A DNA stretch of 13,631 nucleotides. Source: Lancefieldella parvula_C (GTDB lineage Bacteria > Actinomycetota > Coriobacteriia > Coriobacteriales > Atopobiaceae). The position numbers were made by a program, and so were the translations under genes. Position 1 is the stretch's first letter. Each line of letters begins with the position of its first letter. The notes below the pieces were generated by a model. That model worked only from the letters and a program-made list of their open reading frames with translations, ran no database searches and was not told the origin of the DNA. The stretch spans positions 1 through 13,631 of the forward strand of contig NZ_JRND01000030.1 of assembly GCF_000758945.1 (NCBI RefSeq), in the 5' to 3' direction. Positions 1 to 5,881 of this stretch are shown piece by piece.

Positions 1-7
1 ACAGTTC

Positions 8-39
8 AAAGCCGCGTGAAAACGCGGCTTTGTTTCTTT
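8..39 (+). terminator. Intrinsic terminator of a gene upstream of the window
   Basis: A perfect 10-bp stem (AAAGCCGCGT at 8-17, ACGCGGCTTT at 22-31) closes on a GAAA tetraloop and runs into a T-rich tail (GTTTCTTT). The T-rich side is only on the plus strand, so it most likely ends a plus-strand gene lying before position 1. It also separates that gene from the convergent PHP gene. Positions 40-108 hold nothing I can support. Confidence 0.75.
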
Positions 40-108
40 GTGCGATGTTGTTGTGAGCTGCAGCCGTTCGAACAGCGTGACGCCCTAGTTGCGGTGCTCG
101 TGTCTGGC

Positions 109-921
109 TTAATATCCCTGCTTAGAGGGTGGAATTTTTGCGTCAGCGATGGTGCCCAAAAATGTCTGGGCATCGCGACAAGCCATAAGCTCCTCGGGAA
201 AGTCAACCTCTTCAAGCAGCTTAATAACAGAATGCGCATCGGCGATGCGGGTTGCAATGTGAGCATCTGAGCCAAAAGAAATCTTGCATCCCAGCTCAGC
301 GCAGGTCTCTGCAATCACACGACAACGCTCAATAGCAACCTCACGCTGGCCTTCGTCGTGCGTGGCCTCGTTCATCTCGATGAGCTTGCCGCGATCGCGA
401 CACTCTCTGACAAGTGCAGGAACATCAAAATCTAAACCACTGCGACCAAGGTGGCCAAGAATCAAAACATGTGGATTATCCAGTGCATTTACATACATTT
501 GGGTAATTTGCTTCTGCGAGGCACCAGCTGCCCACTGCTTGCTATGAATGCTTGCAACTGCATAATCGCAGGTACCCAGGATATGTTCGCCAAGAATATG
601 AGGCTGACGGAGTTTATCGCCATTAATACCCTGGTCAAACATAATATCGTAGGCAAACAGGTTGCCCTCAAGGTCAACAATATCAACCTCGGCGCCGTGA
701 AGCAGTCTGACGCCGTACCAGGTTTCTGGCCAAATAGCGGTGTTCATATAGAACTGAAAGTTCTTGATAGTTTGCTGGTCATACAGCATGGACGAGAAGT
801 GGTCGGTGATTCCAAGCAGCTCATAGCCACGCTCAGAAGCTGCGCGAACGTTTTCCTCAACGGTTGAATAGGCATGCCTGGAGTACAGACTGTGAGTATG
901 AACGTCGCAAGTAATGCGCAT
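109..921 (-). CDS. PHP-domain metal-dependent phosphatase (YcdX/histidinol-phosphatase-like)
   Basis: The 270-residue protein has the metal-ligand series of the PHP superfamily in order: D6-x-H8-x-H10 followed by H16, G-I-T-D40-H41, the E78 region (HGAEVD), H126 (ASIHS), H157 (LGHLG) and D219-x-H221 (GSDAH). The family folds as a distorted TIM barrel with a multinuclear metal centre that hydrolyses phosphoesters. Close relatives are YcdX-type phosphatases and HisK histidinol phosphatases. There is no polymerase domain and no his gene nearby, so the substrate is unknown. The ATG at 921 is preceded by an AAAGGAG ribosome binding site. The gene follows xth on the same strand after a gap of about 100 bases that holds the inverted repeat at 987-1012. 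The product is probably cytoplasmic, as no signal peptide is visible. Confidence 0.85.
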   Translation of the reverse strand: MRITCDVHTHSLYSRHAYSTVEENVRAASERGYELLGITDHFSSMLYDQQTIKNFQFYMNTAIWPETWYGVRLLHGAEVDIVDLEGNLFAYDIMFDQGINGDKLRQPHILGEHILGTCDYAVASIHSKQWAAGASQKQITQMYVNALDNPHVLILGHLGRSGLDFDVPALVRECRDRGKLIEMNEATHDEGQREVAIERCRVIAETCAELGCKISFGSDAHIATRIADAHSVIKLLEEVDFPEELMACRDAQTFLGTIADAKIPPSKQGY

Positions 922-986
922 GACGTGCTCCTTTGAATCTCAATCGACAACTCTAGTTAATCATGGTCGCCATCATGAGGCAACCC

Positions 987-1012
987 TGGCGAGAAGACCT
1001 TTCTTCTCGCCA
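987..1012. repeat. Inverted pair of the TGGCGAGAA motif between xth and the PHP gene
   Basis: TGGCGAGAAG (987-996) and CTTCTCGCCA (1003-1012) form a perfect 10-bp inverted repeat around a 6-base loop. Each arm is one copy of the motif found throughout the window. Neither strand has a T-run after the stem, so it is a poor intrinsic terminator. It could still fold in the xth transcript. Head-to-head motif pairs between genes are a hallmark of uptake-sequence families. Confidence 0.85.
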
Positions 1013-1022
1013 CCTGCGCGTA

Positions 1023-1802
1023 CTACAGCTCAATGCTCAGCTCAACGGGACAGTGGTCGCTGCCGTAGACCTCGCTCAAGATGGATGCGCTTTTGACCTG
1101 CTCAGCAATGCGATCGGAGACCAGGAAGTAGTCGATGCGCCAGCCGGCGTTGTTCTTGCGAGCGTTGAAGCGGTAGCTCCACCAGCTGTATGCGCCGGTC
1201 ATGTCGGGGTGGCGATACCTAAATGTATCGGTAAAGCCTGCGTCCAACAATTTGGTAAAGCTTTCACGCTCCTCATCAGAGAAGCCTGCATTTTGTCTGT
1301 TAGACGAAGGATTCTTGAGGTCAATCTCGTTGTGCGCAACGTTAAAATCACCGCAGGTAATTACTGGTTTTTGCTCAGACAGCTCAGCCAAGAACTCGCG
1401 ATAGTGCTGATCCCACTCAAGACGCTCGTCCAAGCGCGCAAGCTGGTCTTTTGAGTTTGGCGTGTATACGCACACAAACCAGAACTTCTCAAACTCCAGC
1501 GCACACACGCGACCTTCGTCGTCAGCAACGGGGCATCCAATCTGGCGAATCACCTGCAAAGGGGTTTCTCGCGAGAAAACCGCTGTACCCGAATAGCCTT
1601 TTCTTTCTGCGTAGTTCCAGGTTTGAACGTAGCCGGGAAGATCCAGCTCAACCTGGCCTTCTTGCAGCTTAGTTTCTTGAAGGGCAAATACATCAGCATT
1701 TATGGTTTCAAAAATTTCCGTGAACGAAGGCTCTTTCTTGAGCACGGCGCGCAGACCGTTAACGTTCCAGGAAATCAGCTTGTACTCTCGAGTATCGCTC
1801 AT
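1023..1802 (-). CDS. xth: Exodeoxyribonuclease III (AP endonuclease, ExoIII/Xth family)
   Basis: The enzyme cuts the backbone 5' of abasic sites and trims 3' ends in base excision repair. The 259-residue length is normal for the family. The exonuclease-endonuclease-phosphatase fold motifs are all visible: SWNVNG (N13, N15), LQETK with metal ligand E43, Y113 in CVYTPNS, GDFNVAH (D152, N154), WWSYRFNARKNNAGWRIDY (207-225) with D224, and GSDHCP with the catalytic D249-H250 pair. The ATG at 1802 has an AAAGAGGAG ribosome binding site. The first 60 bases upstream form a nested inverted repeat (1816-1861). The palindrome TTTCTCGCGAGAAA (1565-1578) lies within the gene and encodes F-S-R-E-T. It resembles the TGGCGAGAA motif but differs at one core base. 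Confidence 0.95.
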   Translation of the reverse strand: MSDTREYKLISWNVNGLRAVLKKEPSFTEIFETINADVFALQETKLQEGQVELDLPGYVQTWNYAERKGYSGTAVFSRETPLQVIRQIGCPVADDEGRVCALEFEKFWFVCVYTPNSKDQLARLDERLEWDQHYREFLAELSEQKPVITCGDFNVAHNEIDLKNPSSNRQNAGFSDEERESFTKLLDAGFTDTFRYRHPDMTGAYSWWSYRFNARKNNAGWRIDYFLVSDRIAEQVKSASILSEVYGSDHCPVELSIEL

Positions 1803-1815
1803 AACTCCTCTTTCA

Positions 1816-1861
1816 TACTGTGACCTGGTGGTTTAGACCACAGTGGATATATATCACAGTA
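1816..1861. promoter_or_regulatory. Nested inverted repeat in the xth leader
   Basis: The outer arms TACTGTGA (1816-1823) and TCACAGTA (1854-1861) are exact inverted repeats. Inside is a second stem, GTGGT/ACCAC (1828-1832/1837-1841), with a TTAG loop, and an AT-rich stretch GATATATATC (1846-1855). It starts 14 bases upstream of the xth start codon on the minus strand. It could be a leader RNA structure or an operator with well-separated half-sites. The rest of the 204-base divergent region (1803-2006) shows only a weak -10 for folP. Confidence 0.45.
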
Positions 1862-1970
1862 GCCGCGAGTGGCGCGCGTTCCACGCTCCAGTTACGGCGC
1901 CAAGCGGTGCGTTTGCGGCAATAAACTTTCAATAAATCCATGGTATACGACTAGTAGCCACCAATACCGC

Positions 1971-1976
1971 TACAAT
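1971..1976 (+). promoter_or_regulatory. Possible -10 element of the folP-folK promoter
   Basis: TACAAT lies 31 bases upstream of the folP-folK start and matches the sigma-70 -10 consensus at 5 of 6 positions. No good -35 hexamer is present 17 bases upstream, so the assignment is weak. Confidence 0.35.
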
Positions 1977-2006
1977 AGAAACATTCATAGCTGGCAAGGA
2001 GGATTC

Positions 2007-3479
2007 ATGCTTCGTCAAAGCTACAACACCTGGCAATGTGGAACTCACACTATCTCGTTGGCGCGTCCTAGGATTATGGGCGTTCTCAACGTCACTCCAG
2101 ACTCGTTCTCTGATGGCGGAAAGAACTTTGATCCAGAGGCTGCAATTGCACGCGGTCTACAGATGCTGGATGAGGGCGCTGACATCATTGATGTTGGGGG
2201 AGAGTCTACTCGTCCAGGTCACACGCCTGTTCTGCCTACAGAAGAGGCTGAGCGCGTAGTACCTGTGGTGCGCGCGTTGGTGGCTGCCGGCGCAATTGTC
2301 TCCATCGACACGCGCCATGCCGAGGTAGCAAAGATGTGCGTCCGCCTTGGAGCATCAATCATCAATGACGTTTCCGGCTTCACCGATCCAGAAATGGTTG
2401 CTGTAGCTGCGGAGTCTGACTGCGGCTGCATTGTGATGCACTGGAATAAGGACGGCCTTGGTGCTCGTGTTGAGCGCAAACAGGTGCAGCTGGACGACAT
2501 GCGCCCTTCTCGCCCTACAGGCAGTGCAGCTGCTCGAGCCGCAGCTACAGGAGCCGAGACACGCACGCTGAGTTCGCAGCGCCGTTTTACCTTGCCAGAA
2601 GAGGCACCTATCATGCGCCAGATTATGGGCTTTTTGGGCGACCAGGCTCGCGGTCTTATGCGTGCTGGCGTTTCCAAGGACCGCATCTGCATTGACCCAG
2701 GTCCAGGCTTTGACAAGTTTGCCGACGAGGACGTTGTTATTCAGCGTGCTACTCGTTCGATGGTTTCTATGGGATATCCGCTGCTCTGCGCCGTGTCCAG
2801 AAAGCGTTTTGTCGGCGCTGTTTCTGGCGTAACTGAGGCTACCCAGCGCGACGCAGCTACGCATGCAATTTGCATTGCCGCAATCACCAACGGTGCCCGT
2901 ATCCTGCGTGTTCACGATGTTGCGGGAACCGCTCAGGCTATCAACGCTTACTGGGCTATGACCGAGCGTGATCCTCGTCAGGGATTTGTGGCGCTTGGCT
3001 CCAACGTAGGCGACCGCGTGGGCTATCTGGCTCGCGCAACGCAGCTCATCGACGAGATCCCGCTGACCTGCGTTGTTTCTCTCAGCCACGCCTACGAAAC
3101 TGAGCCTGCATATGGTATTGCTACACCTGTGGTAAACGCCGTTGCCGAGATTAGAACTGAGCTCCATCCTCTGGTGCTGATGGATAAGCTGCTTGAGGTA
3201 GAGAACGCTCTCAACCGCACACGCAAGAAAGGCGAGGAGGGCCATGGACCTCGCACCATCGACTGCGATCTTCTGTGGGTTGAGGGCGAACAACACGCAG
3301 GTAAACACCTTACTCTACCTCATCCACGCATGGGCGAGCGCGATTACGTGCTTGTTCCTATGGAGGATCTGATGCATGATCCGGTGCGCTTCTTCTCGCA
3401 CGGTGGCGTAGAGATTGTCCCTCCTGACCAGCGTGTTGGTCACGTTACCGAGGACTTGGGAGCTATTACGTGGGAGTAG
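2007..3479 (+). CDS. folPK: Bifunctional dihydropteroate synthase / HPPK (FolP-FolK fusion)
   Basis: This 490-residue fusion joins two consecutive folate steps. HPPK pyrophosphorylates 6-hydroxymethyl-dihydropterin, and DHPS then condenses the product with p-aminobenzoate. The N-terminal DHPS part (about 1-315) shows IMGVLNVTPDSFSDGG, DVGGESTRPG, IDTRHAEVAK, NDVSG, DPGPGF (about 230), SRKRFVG and RVHDV. The C-terminal HPPK part (about 326-490) shows FVALGSNVGDR and GPRTIDCDLL (about 414-423). No folB aldolase domain lies between them. A low-complexity insertion rich in Ala, Arg and Thr (roughly residues 165-205) sits in the loop after the conserved MH of DHPS. I chose the ATG at 2007 because AAGGAGG (1996-2002) precedes it at ideal spacing and the protein family begins there. 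The frame stays open upstream to 1869, but that stretch does not look coding. Confidence 0.95.
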   Translation: MLRQSYNTWQCGTHTISLARPRIMGVLNVTPDSFSDGGKNFDPEAAIARGLQMLDEGADIIDVGGESTRPGHTPVLPTEEAERVVPVVRALVAAGAIVSIDTRHAEVAKMCVRLGASIINDVSGFTDPEMVAVAAESDCGCIVMHWNKDGLGARVERKQVQLDDMRPSRPTGSAAARAAATGAETRTLSSQRRFTLPEEAPIMRQIMGFLGDQARGLMRAGVSKDRICIDPGPGFDKFADEDVVIQRATRSMVSMGYPLLCAVSRKRFVGAVSGVTEATQRDAATHAICIAAITNGARILRVHDVAGTAQAINAYWAMTERDPRQGFVALGSNVGDRVGYLARATQLIDEIPLTCVVSLSHAYETEPAYGIATPVVNAVAEIRTELHPLVLMDKLLEVENALNRTRKKGEEGHGPRTIDCDLLWVEGEQHAGKHLTLPHPRMGERDYVLVPMEDLMHDPVRFFSHGGVEIVPPDQRVGHVTEDLGAITWE

Positions 3480-4198
3480 CACAGGAAGCTTTAGAACTAG
3501 CACGTGGCGGCGCACAAACGGGTGAGTTTGTATTCTGCGTCTCTGACGTGCAGGAATGTGCTGCATCTGGCCAAGACGACTGCACCGAATCGGCTTGCGC
3601 GCCGGCATCAGCGCGCCCATCATCTGGCGAGAAACCCTTTGAGGTTGCAACTGTTGTGCGTCTAGGGGTCTCGATGCCGTATGTACCTGCAGTTCCATAC
3701 GTTGTAGCGCTGGGACTTTGTCAGTTCTTGCGTGCAGCAGATGAGAACTTTGGCATTTGTTGGCCTTACGATATCTGCTATAAAGACCAGGTTGTTGCCT
3801 CAATCAAGGTTACTGCTGGCTATCACGAGGGTATGTTTGCTGTGGTGAGCATCGCAGCAGACCCCAAGGTGCTTTGCTCAGCATTTGACGTTGCGGACAA
3901 CACAGAACTTCTCGTCAAAAAGGTCTCTGAACTGGTGGTTCAGAGCGTAAGCGTGTGGGAGCAGCAGGTTAAACGTGCGCGAAGCTTTGCGGGACCCATC
4001 GCACTGATCTTGAGCGATTACTTTGATATGGTTCCTCTGCTTGGACAGCAGGTCAATAAGGTATACCCCAGCGGCAACGTTGCGCTAACCGCTCGATTTG
4101 GCGGCATTGATGTGTGGGGTCATGCCATCCTTGTTGACCAGGACGGTAAAGAAATCCTTGTGAGTGAGGACGAAGCTTCCGTTGTGCCAGCGGTTTAA
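3470..4198 (+). CDS. Degenerate biotin-protein ligase-like protein (probable pseudoenzyme)
   Basis: The 242-residue protein starts at a GTG that overlaps the end of folP-folK by 10 bases, so translation is probably coupled. The fold resembles the catalytic plus C-terminal domains of BirA. Residues 76-130 (helix, then WPYD, then VVASIKV) align by eye with BirA's central helix, WPND and KLAGILV. Residues 190-232 (GQQVNKVYPSG... to KEILVSEDE) align with its SH3-like C-terminal domain. The catalytic parts are missing. The GRGRxGR biotin-binding loop is replaced by a Cys/Ser/Ala-rich stretch (about 28-57), Asn of WPND is Tyr100, and the active-site Lys of KLAG is Val108. It is therefore probably not a working ligase. 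The replaced loop also carries a TGGCGAGAAACCC copy that encodes SGEKP. The assignment rests on reading the sequence, without a profile search. Confidence 0.6.
   Translation: MGVAQEALELARGGAQTGEFVFCVSDVQECAASGQDDCTESACAPASARPSSGEKPFEVATVVRLGVSMPYVPAVPYVVALGLCQFLRAADENFGICWPYDICYKDQVVASIKVTAGYHEGMFAVVSIAADPKVLCSAFDVADNTELLVKKVSELVVQSVSVWEQQVKRARSFAGPIALILSDYFDMVPLLGQQVNKVYPSGNVALTARFGGIDVWGHAILVDQDGKEILVSEDEASVVPAV
3625..3637 (+). repeat. TGGCGAGAAACCC motif copy
   Basis: Full-length plus-strand copy that continues as CTTTGAGG on the next bases' frame. It encodes S-G-E-K-P in the loop of the biotin-ligase-like protein. The preceding bases TCATC are shared with the copy at 9260. Confidence 0.85.
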
Positions 4199-4238
4199 CC
4201 GCCGGTTTAGCTGCTGGTCTAACTGCTGGTCCGATTGC
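4191..4238 (+). repeat. Degenerate 12-bp tandem repeat across a stop codon
   Basis: Four 12-base units follow each other: CGGTTTAACCGC, CGGTTTAGCTGC, TGGTCTAACTGC and TGGTCCGATTGC. The first contains the TAA stop (4196-4198) of the biotin-ligase-like gene, so the next two units supply further in-frame stops (TAG, TAA). Read in the -1 frame the units give a G-L-T/A-A protein repeat with mostly synonymous differences. The short convergent gap to coaX (4199-4272) holds no convincing terminator. Confidence 0.65.
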
Positions 4239-4272
4239 CGAGTTGCCGGCTGTAGCGCGCCTGCAGCGTTAC

Positions 4273-5055
4273 CTACTTGGCGGCTTGAGCAGACTGCTTC
4301 CAGATCAGATAAATGCCACGCATAGTAAGCTGCGGATCAACCACGTCAAAGACATCTGTTGCTTCGCTAACGGTGTTTGCCAGGCCACCCGTTGCAATAA
4401 CAGTTGCGCCCTCAATACCAGGCTCTTTGAGCGTTCTGGCAACCAGACCCTCTGCCTGAGCGGCGGCGCCTACTACAATACCTGCCTGAACAGCGCTTTC
4501 TGTAGTGTTACCCAAGACGGTCTCGGGAGCCTTGATAGGAATGCTAGAAAGCTTAGCTGCGCGCGCAAACAGAGCGTTTGCAGAAATCATAATACCTGGT
4601 GAAATAGCGCCTCCGCGGAATACGCCGTCCTTATCAACAACGTCCAAATTGGTTGCGGTGCCAAAATCAACCACAATAACTGGATAGCCATAGCGCTCAG
4701 TTGCGGCAACGGAATTTGCTACGCGGTCGGCACCAACAAGCTCGGGGTGGGGGATATTGAAGCGAATCTTATCTGTGGAAAGCGCGTTAATGCGGGTCAG
4801 AGGCTTGTTAAGCAGCAGCTCAAAGCAGCGCTGCCAAGCACGTGTGATAACAGGAACCACGCATGAGAGTCCGCCCGCCTCAACGTCGTCTAGACTCAGT
4901 CCATCTTTCTGGAAGAACGTGAAGAGACGACCGTGCAAAATATCGGAGGTGTCGCTTTGATCGGTAGGCATTCTCCAGCCGCGCACCATAGTGCCTTCGC
5001 TGTCAAATAAACCAATGGCAGTTTGCGTGTTACCCACATCAATCGATAAAAACAT
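4273..5055 (-). CDS. coaX: Type III pantothenate kinase
   Basis: It phosphorylates pantothenate with ATP, the first committed step of coenzyme A synthesis. The 260-residue protein has the ASKHA-fold signatures of the type III class: DVGNT (6-10), P-E-L-V-G-A-D-R (104-111), VVDFGTAT (128-135), GGAISPG (148-154), GNTTE (182-186) and ATGGLA (221-226). The ATG at 5055 is preceded by CCGGAGG, part of the palindrome GCCTCCGGAGGC (5059-5070), which could pair on itself and mask the ribosome binding site. Type III kinases typically need a monovalent cation and resist feedback inhibition by CoA. The gene converges on the biotin-ligase-like gene. BirA and CoaX genes are neighbours or fused in several bacteria, which supports that relationship. 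Confidence 0.95.
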   Translation of the reverse strand: MFLSIDVGNTQTAIGLFDSEGTMVRGWRMPTDQSDTSDILHGRLFTFFQKDGLSLDDVEAGGLSCVVPVITRAWQRCFELLLNKPLTRINALSTDKIRFNIPHPELVGADRVANSVAATERYGYPVIVVDFGTATNLDVVDKDGVFRGGAISPGIMISANALFARAAKLSSIPIKAPETVLGNTTESAVQAGIVVGAAAQAEGLVARTLKEPGIEGATVIATGGLANTVSEATDVFDVVDPQLTMRGIYLIWKQSAQAAK

Positions 5056-5125
5056 TATGCCTCCGGAGGCTGTAGACCAGCTTTATATGATGTATTGGAT
5101 TTTAGCCCATTAGGCGTATCTCTAA

Positions 5126-5181
5126 AGTTGTCGTGTGCAAGAAAAAAGTTGTTTTGCAGTTGTTGCACAGTTGTTGCACAC
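5126..5181. promoter_or_regulatory. Phased AGTTGTY repeats upstream of coaX and rpmE
   Basis: AGTTGTC at 5126 and AGTTGTT at 5147, 5158 and 5169 are spaced 21, 11 and 11 bases, close to whole turns of the helix. The last two lie in an exact tandem 11-mer, CAGTTGTTGCA (5157-5167, 5168-5178). The array is bracketed by an exact 8-bp inverted repeat, GTGTGCAA (5133-5140) and TTGCACAC (5174-5181). This is the pattern of an operator for a cooperatively binding regulator. It lies 70-125 bases upstream of coaX and about 70 bases upstream of the rpmE -10. Confidence 0.45.
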
Positions 5182-5206
5182 AAGAATTATCTGCACAAAA
5201 TGTGAA

Positions 5207-5216
5207 TTTCTCGCCA
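5207..5216 (-). repeat. TGGCGAGAAA motif copy (minus strand)
   Basis: TTTCTCGCCA in the intergenic region between coaX and rpmE. The flanks do not continue into the CCC extension. Confidence 0.8.
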
Positions 5217-5244
5217 ACTAGTTCTAGCAACAGAAGGGTTGTTC

Positions 5245-5253
5245 TGCTATACT
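5245..5253 (+). promoter_or_regulatory. Extended -10 promoter of rpmE
   Basis: TGC followed by TATACT (5248-5253) is an extended -10 element. Only a weak -35 (TAGCAA, 5225-5230) lies 17 bases upstream. Transcription from here would give a leader of about 80 bases. Confidence 0.5.
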
Positions 5254-5274
5254 TTTTCAGCTTATTGTCTTGAT

Positions 5275-5335
5275 TGAGCACGTGCTCATAAAGACACCCC
5301 TGCTCTGGTCGGAAACCAGGGCCGATGTAAGGAGT
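5275..5335 (+). promoter_or_regulatory. Structured rpmE leader (candidate L31 autoregulatory leader)
   Basis: Two elements fill the leader. The first is the 14-bp palindrome TGAGCACGTGCTCA (5275-5288). The second is an 8-bp stem with one G-U pair (GCTCTGGT 5302-5309, ACCAGGGC 5315-5322) and a CGGAA loop. The second helix ends just before the AAGGAG ribosome binding site at 5329-5334. Ribosomal-protein leaders upstream of L31 genes, including one from Coriobacteria, have been proposed in comparative RNA work (from memory). I have not matched this one to a covariance model. Confidence 0.45.
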
Positions 5336-5340
5336 CCTGC

Positions 5341-5748
5341 ATGAAGCAAGGTATTCATCCAGAGTACGTAGAGTGCACCGTTCGCTGCACCTGCGGAAAC
5401 ACCTGGACCACACACGCAACTGTTCCAGAGATGCGTCTTGACCTCTGCGACAAGTGCCACCCATTCTATACGGGTCAGCAGAAGCTTGTCGACACTGGTG
5501 GACGTGTCCAGCGCTTCGCCGACAAGTTCGGTGGCGCAGCAAACGCTGCTCTCGAGGCTGCTAAGGCTGCCAAGGAGGCAAAGGCTGCTAAGGCTGCTGA
5601 GCAGGAGGCTGCTCGTAAGGCTGCTGCTGAGGCTAAGGCTGCTGAGAAGGCAAAGCGTGCTGCTGAGTTCGCAAAGAACGCACCAGCTGCAGAGCCAGAG
5701 GCTGAGGCTGAGGTCGAGGCACCTGCAACCGAAGAGGCTGCAGAGTAG
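5341..5748 (+). CDS. rpmE: Ribosomal protein bL31, zinc-binding form, with long Ala/Lys/Glu tail
   Basis: A component of the 50S subunit that helps bridge the two subunits. Residues 1-65 are a complete L31 (IHPEY start, zinc ligands C16, C18, C36, C39, then HPFYTGQQK and VQRFADKFG). The usual length is about 70 residues. Here a further 65-70 residues follow, first rich in Lys and Ala, then acidic (APAAEPEAEAEVEAP). This tail is probably a charged helix or disordered arm. It recalls similar tails on other actinobacterial ribosomal proteins. The gene starts at ATG 5341 behind a good AAGGAG site. It stands alone as a transcription unit between a leader and a strong terminator. Confidence 0.95.
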   Translation: MKQGIHPEYVECTVRCTCGNTWTTHATVPEMRLDLCDKCHPFYTGQQKLVDTGGRVQRFADKFGGAANAALEAAKAAKEAKAAKAAEQEAARKAAAEAKAAEKAKRAAEFAKNAPAAEPEAEAEVEAPATEEAAE

Positions 5749-5786
5749 CAGGTATTTGCTCGCGCAAAGACCGCAAAGTACAGAAT

Positions 5787-5817
5787 CGGGGTGGCTTCGG
5801 CTGCCCCGTTTTTGTTT
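5787..5817 (+). terminator. rpmE intrinsic terminator
   Basis: CGGGGTGGC (5787-5795) and GCTGCCCCG (5800-5808) pair with two G-U wobbles around a TTCG tetraloop, followed by TTTTTGTTT. The last T of the tail is also the first base of a TGGCGAGAAACCC copy. Confidence 0.9.
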
Positions 5818-5829
5818 GGCGAGAAACCC
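5817..5829 (+). repeat. TGGCGAGAAACCC motif copy
   Basis: Intergenic copy fused to the T-tract of the rpmE terminator. Its ACCC end is also the left arm of a 7-bp hairpin, ACCCTCT (5826-5832) with AGAGGGT (5839-5845). Confidence 0.85.
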
Positions 5830-5844
5830 TCTCAACTCAGAGGG

Positions 5845-5850
5845 TATACT
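5845..5850 (+). promoter_or_regulatory. Possible -10 element of the dnaX promoter
   Basis: TATACT lies 31 bases before the dnaX start, directly after the right arm of the hairpin at 5826-5845. No -35 at correct spacing is convincing. Since dnaX follows a strong terminator it needs its own promoter, and this is the best candidate. Confidence 0.35.
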
Positions 5851-5881
5851 TGAAAGTGAAAAATCTGCCGTCGGAGGACGA

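Noticed and set aside
451..867. Plus-strand frames opposite the PHP and xth genes
   Set aside because: Antisense shadows of well-supported genes, with no ribosome binding sites or recognisable domains.
1816..1861. CRP/FNR-type site
   Set aside because: TGTGA and TCACA half-sites are present but 30 bases apart instead of 6.
1869..2006. Upstream in-frame extension of folP-folK starting at 1869
   Set aside because: No ribosome binding site, non-family sequence, and a strong AAGGAGG site at the ATG of 2007.
5161..5216. DnaA boxes or a replication origin in the coaX-rpmE gap
   Set aside because: TTGCACA and ATCTGCACA resemble but do not match TTATNCACA, and no AT-rich unwinding element or dnaA/dnaN gene is nearby.
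5438..5881. Upstream extension of the dnaX frame through rpmE
   Set aside because: It overlaps rpmE and its terminator; Arg/Leu-rich shadow translation; dnaX begins with MESLYTKYRP at 5882.
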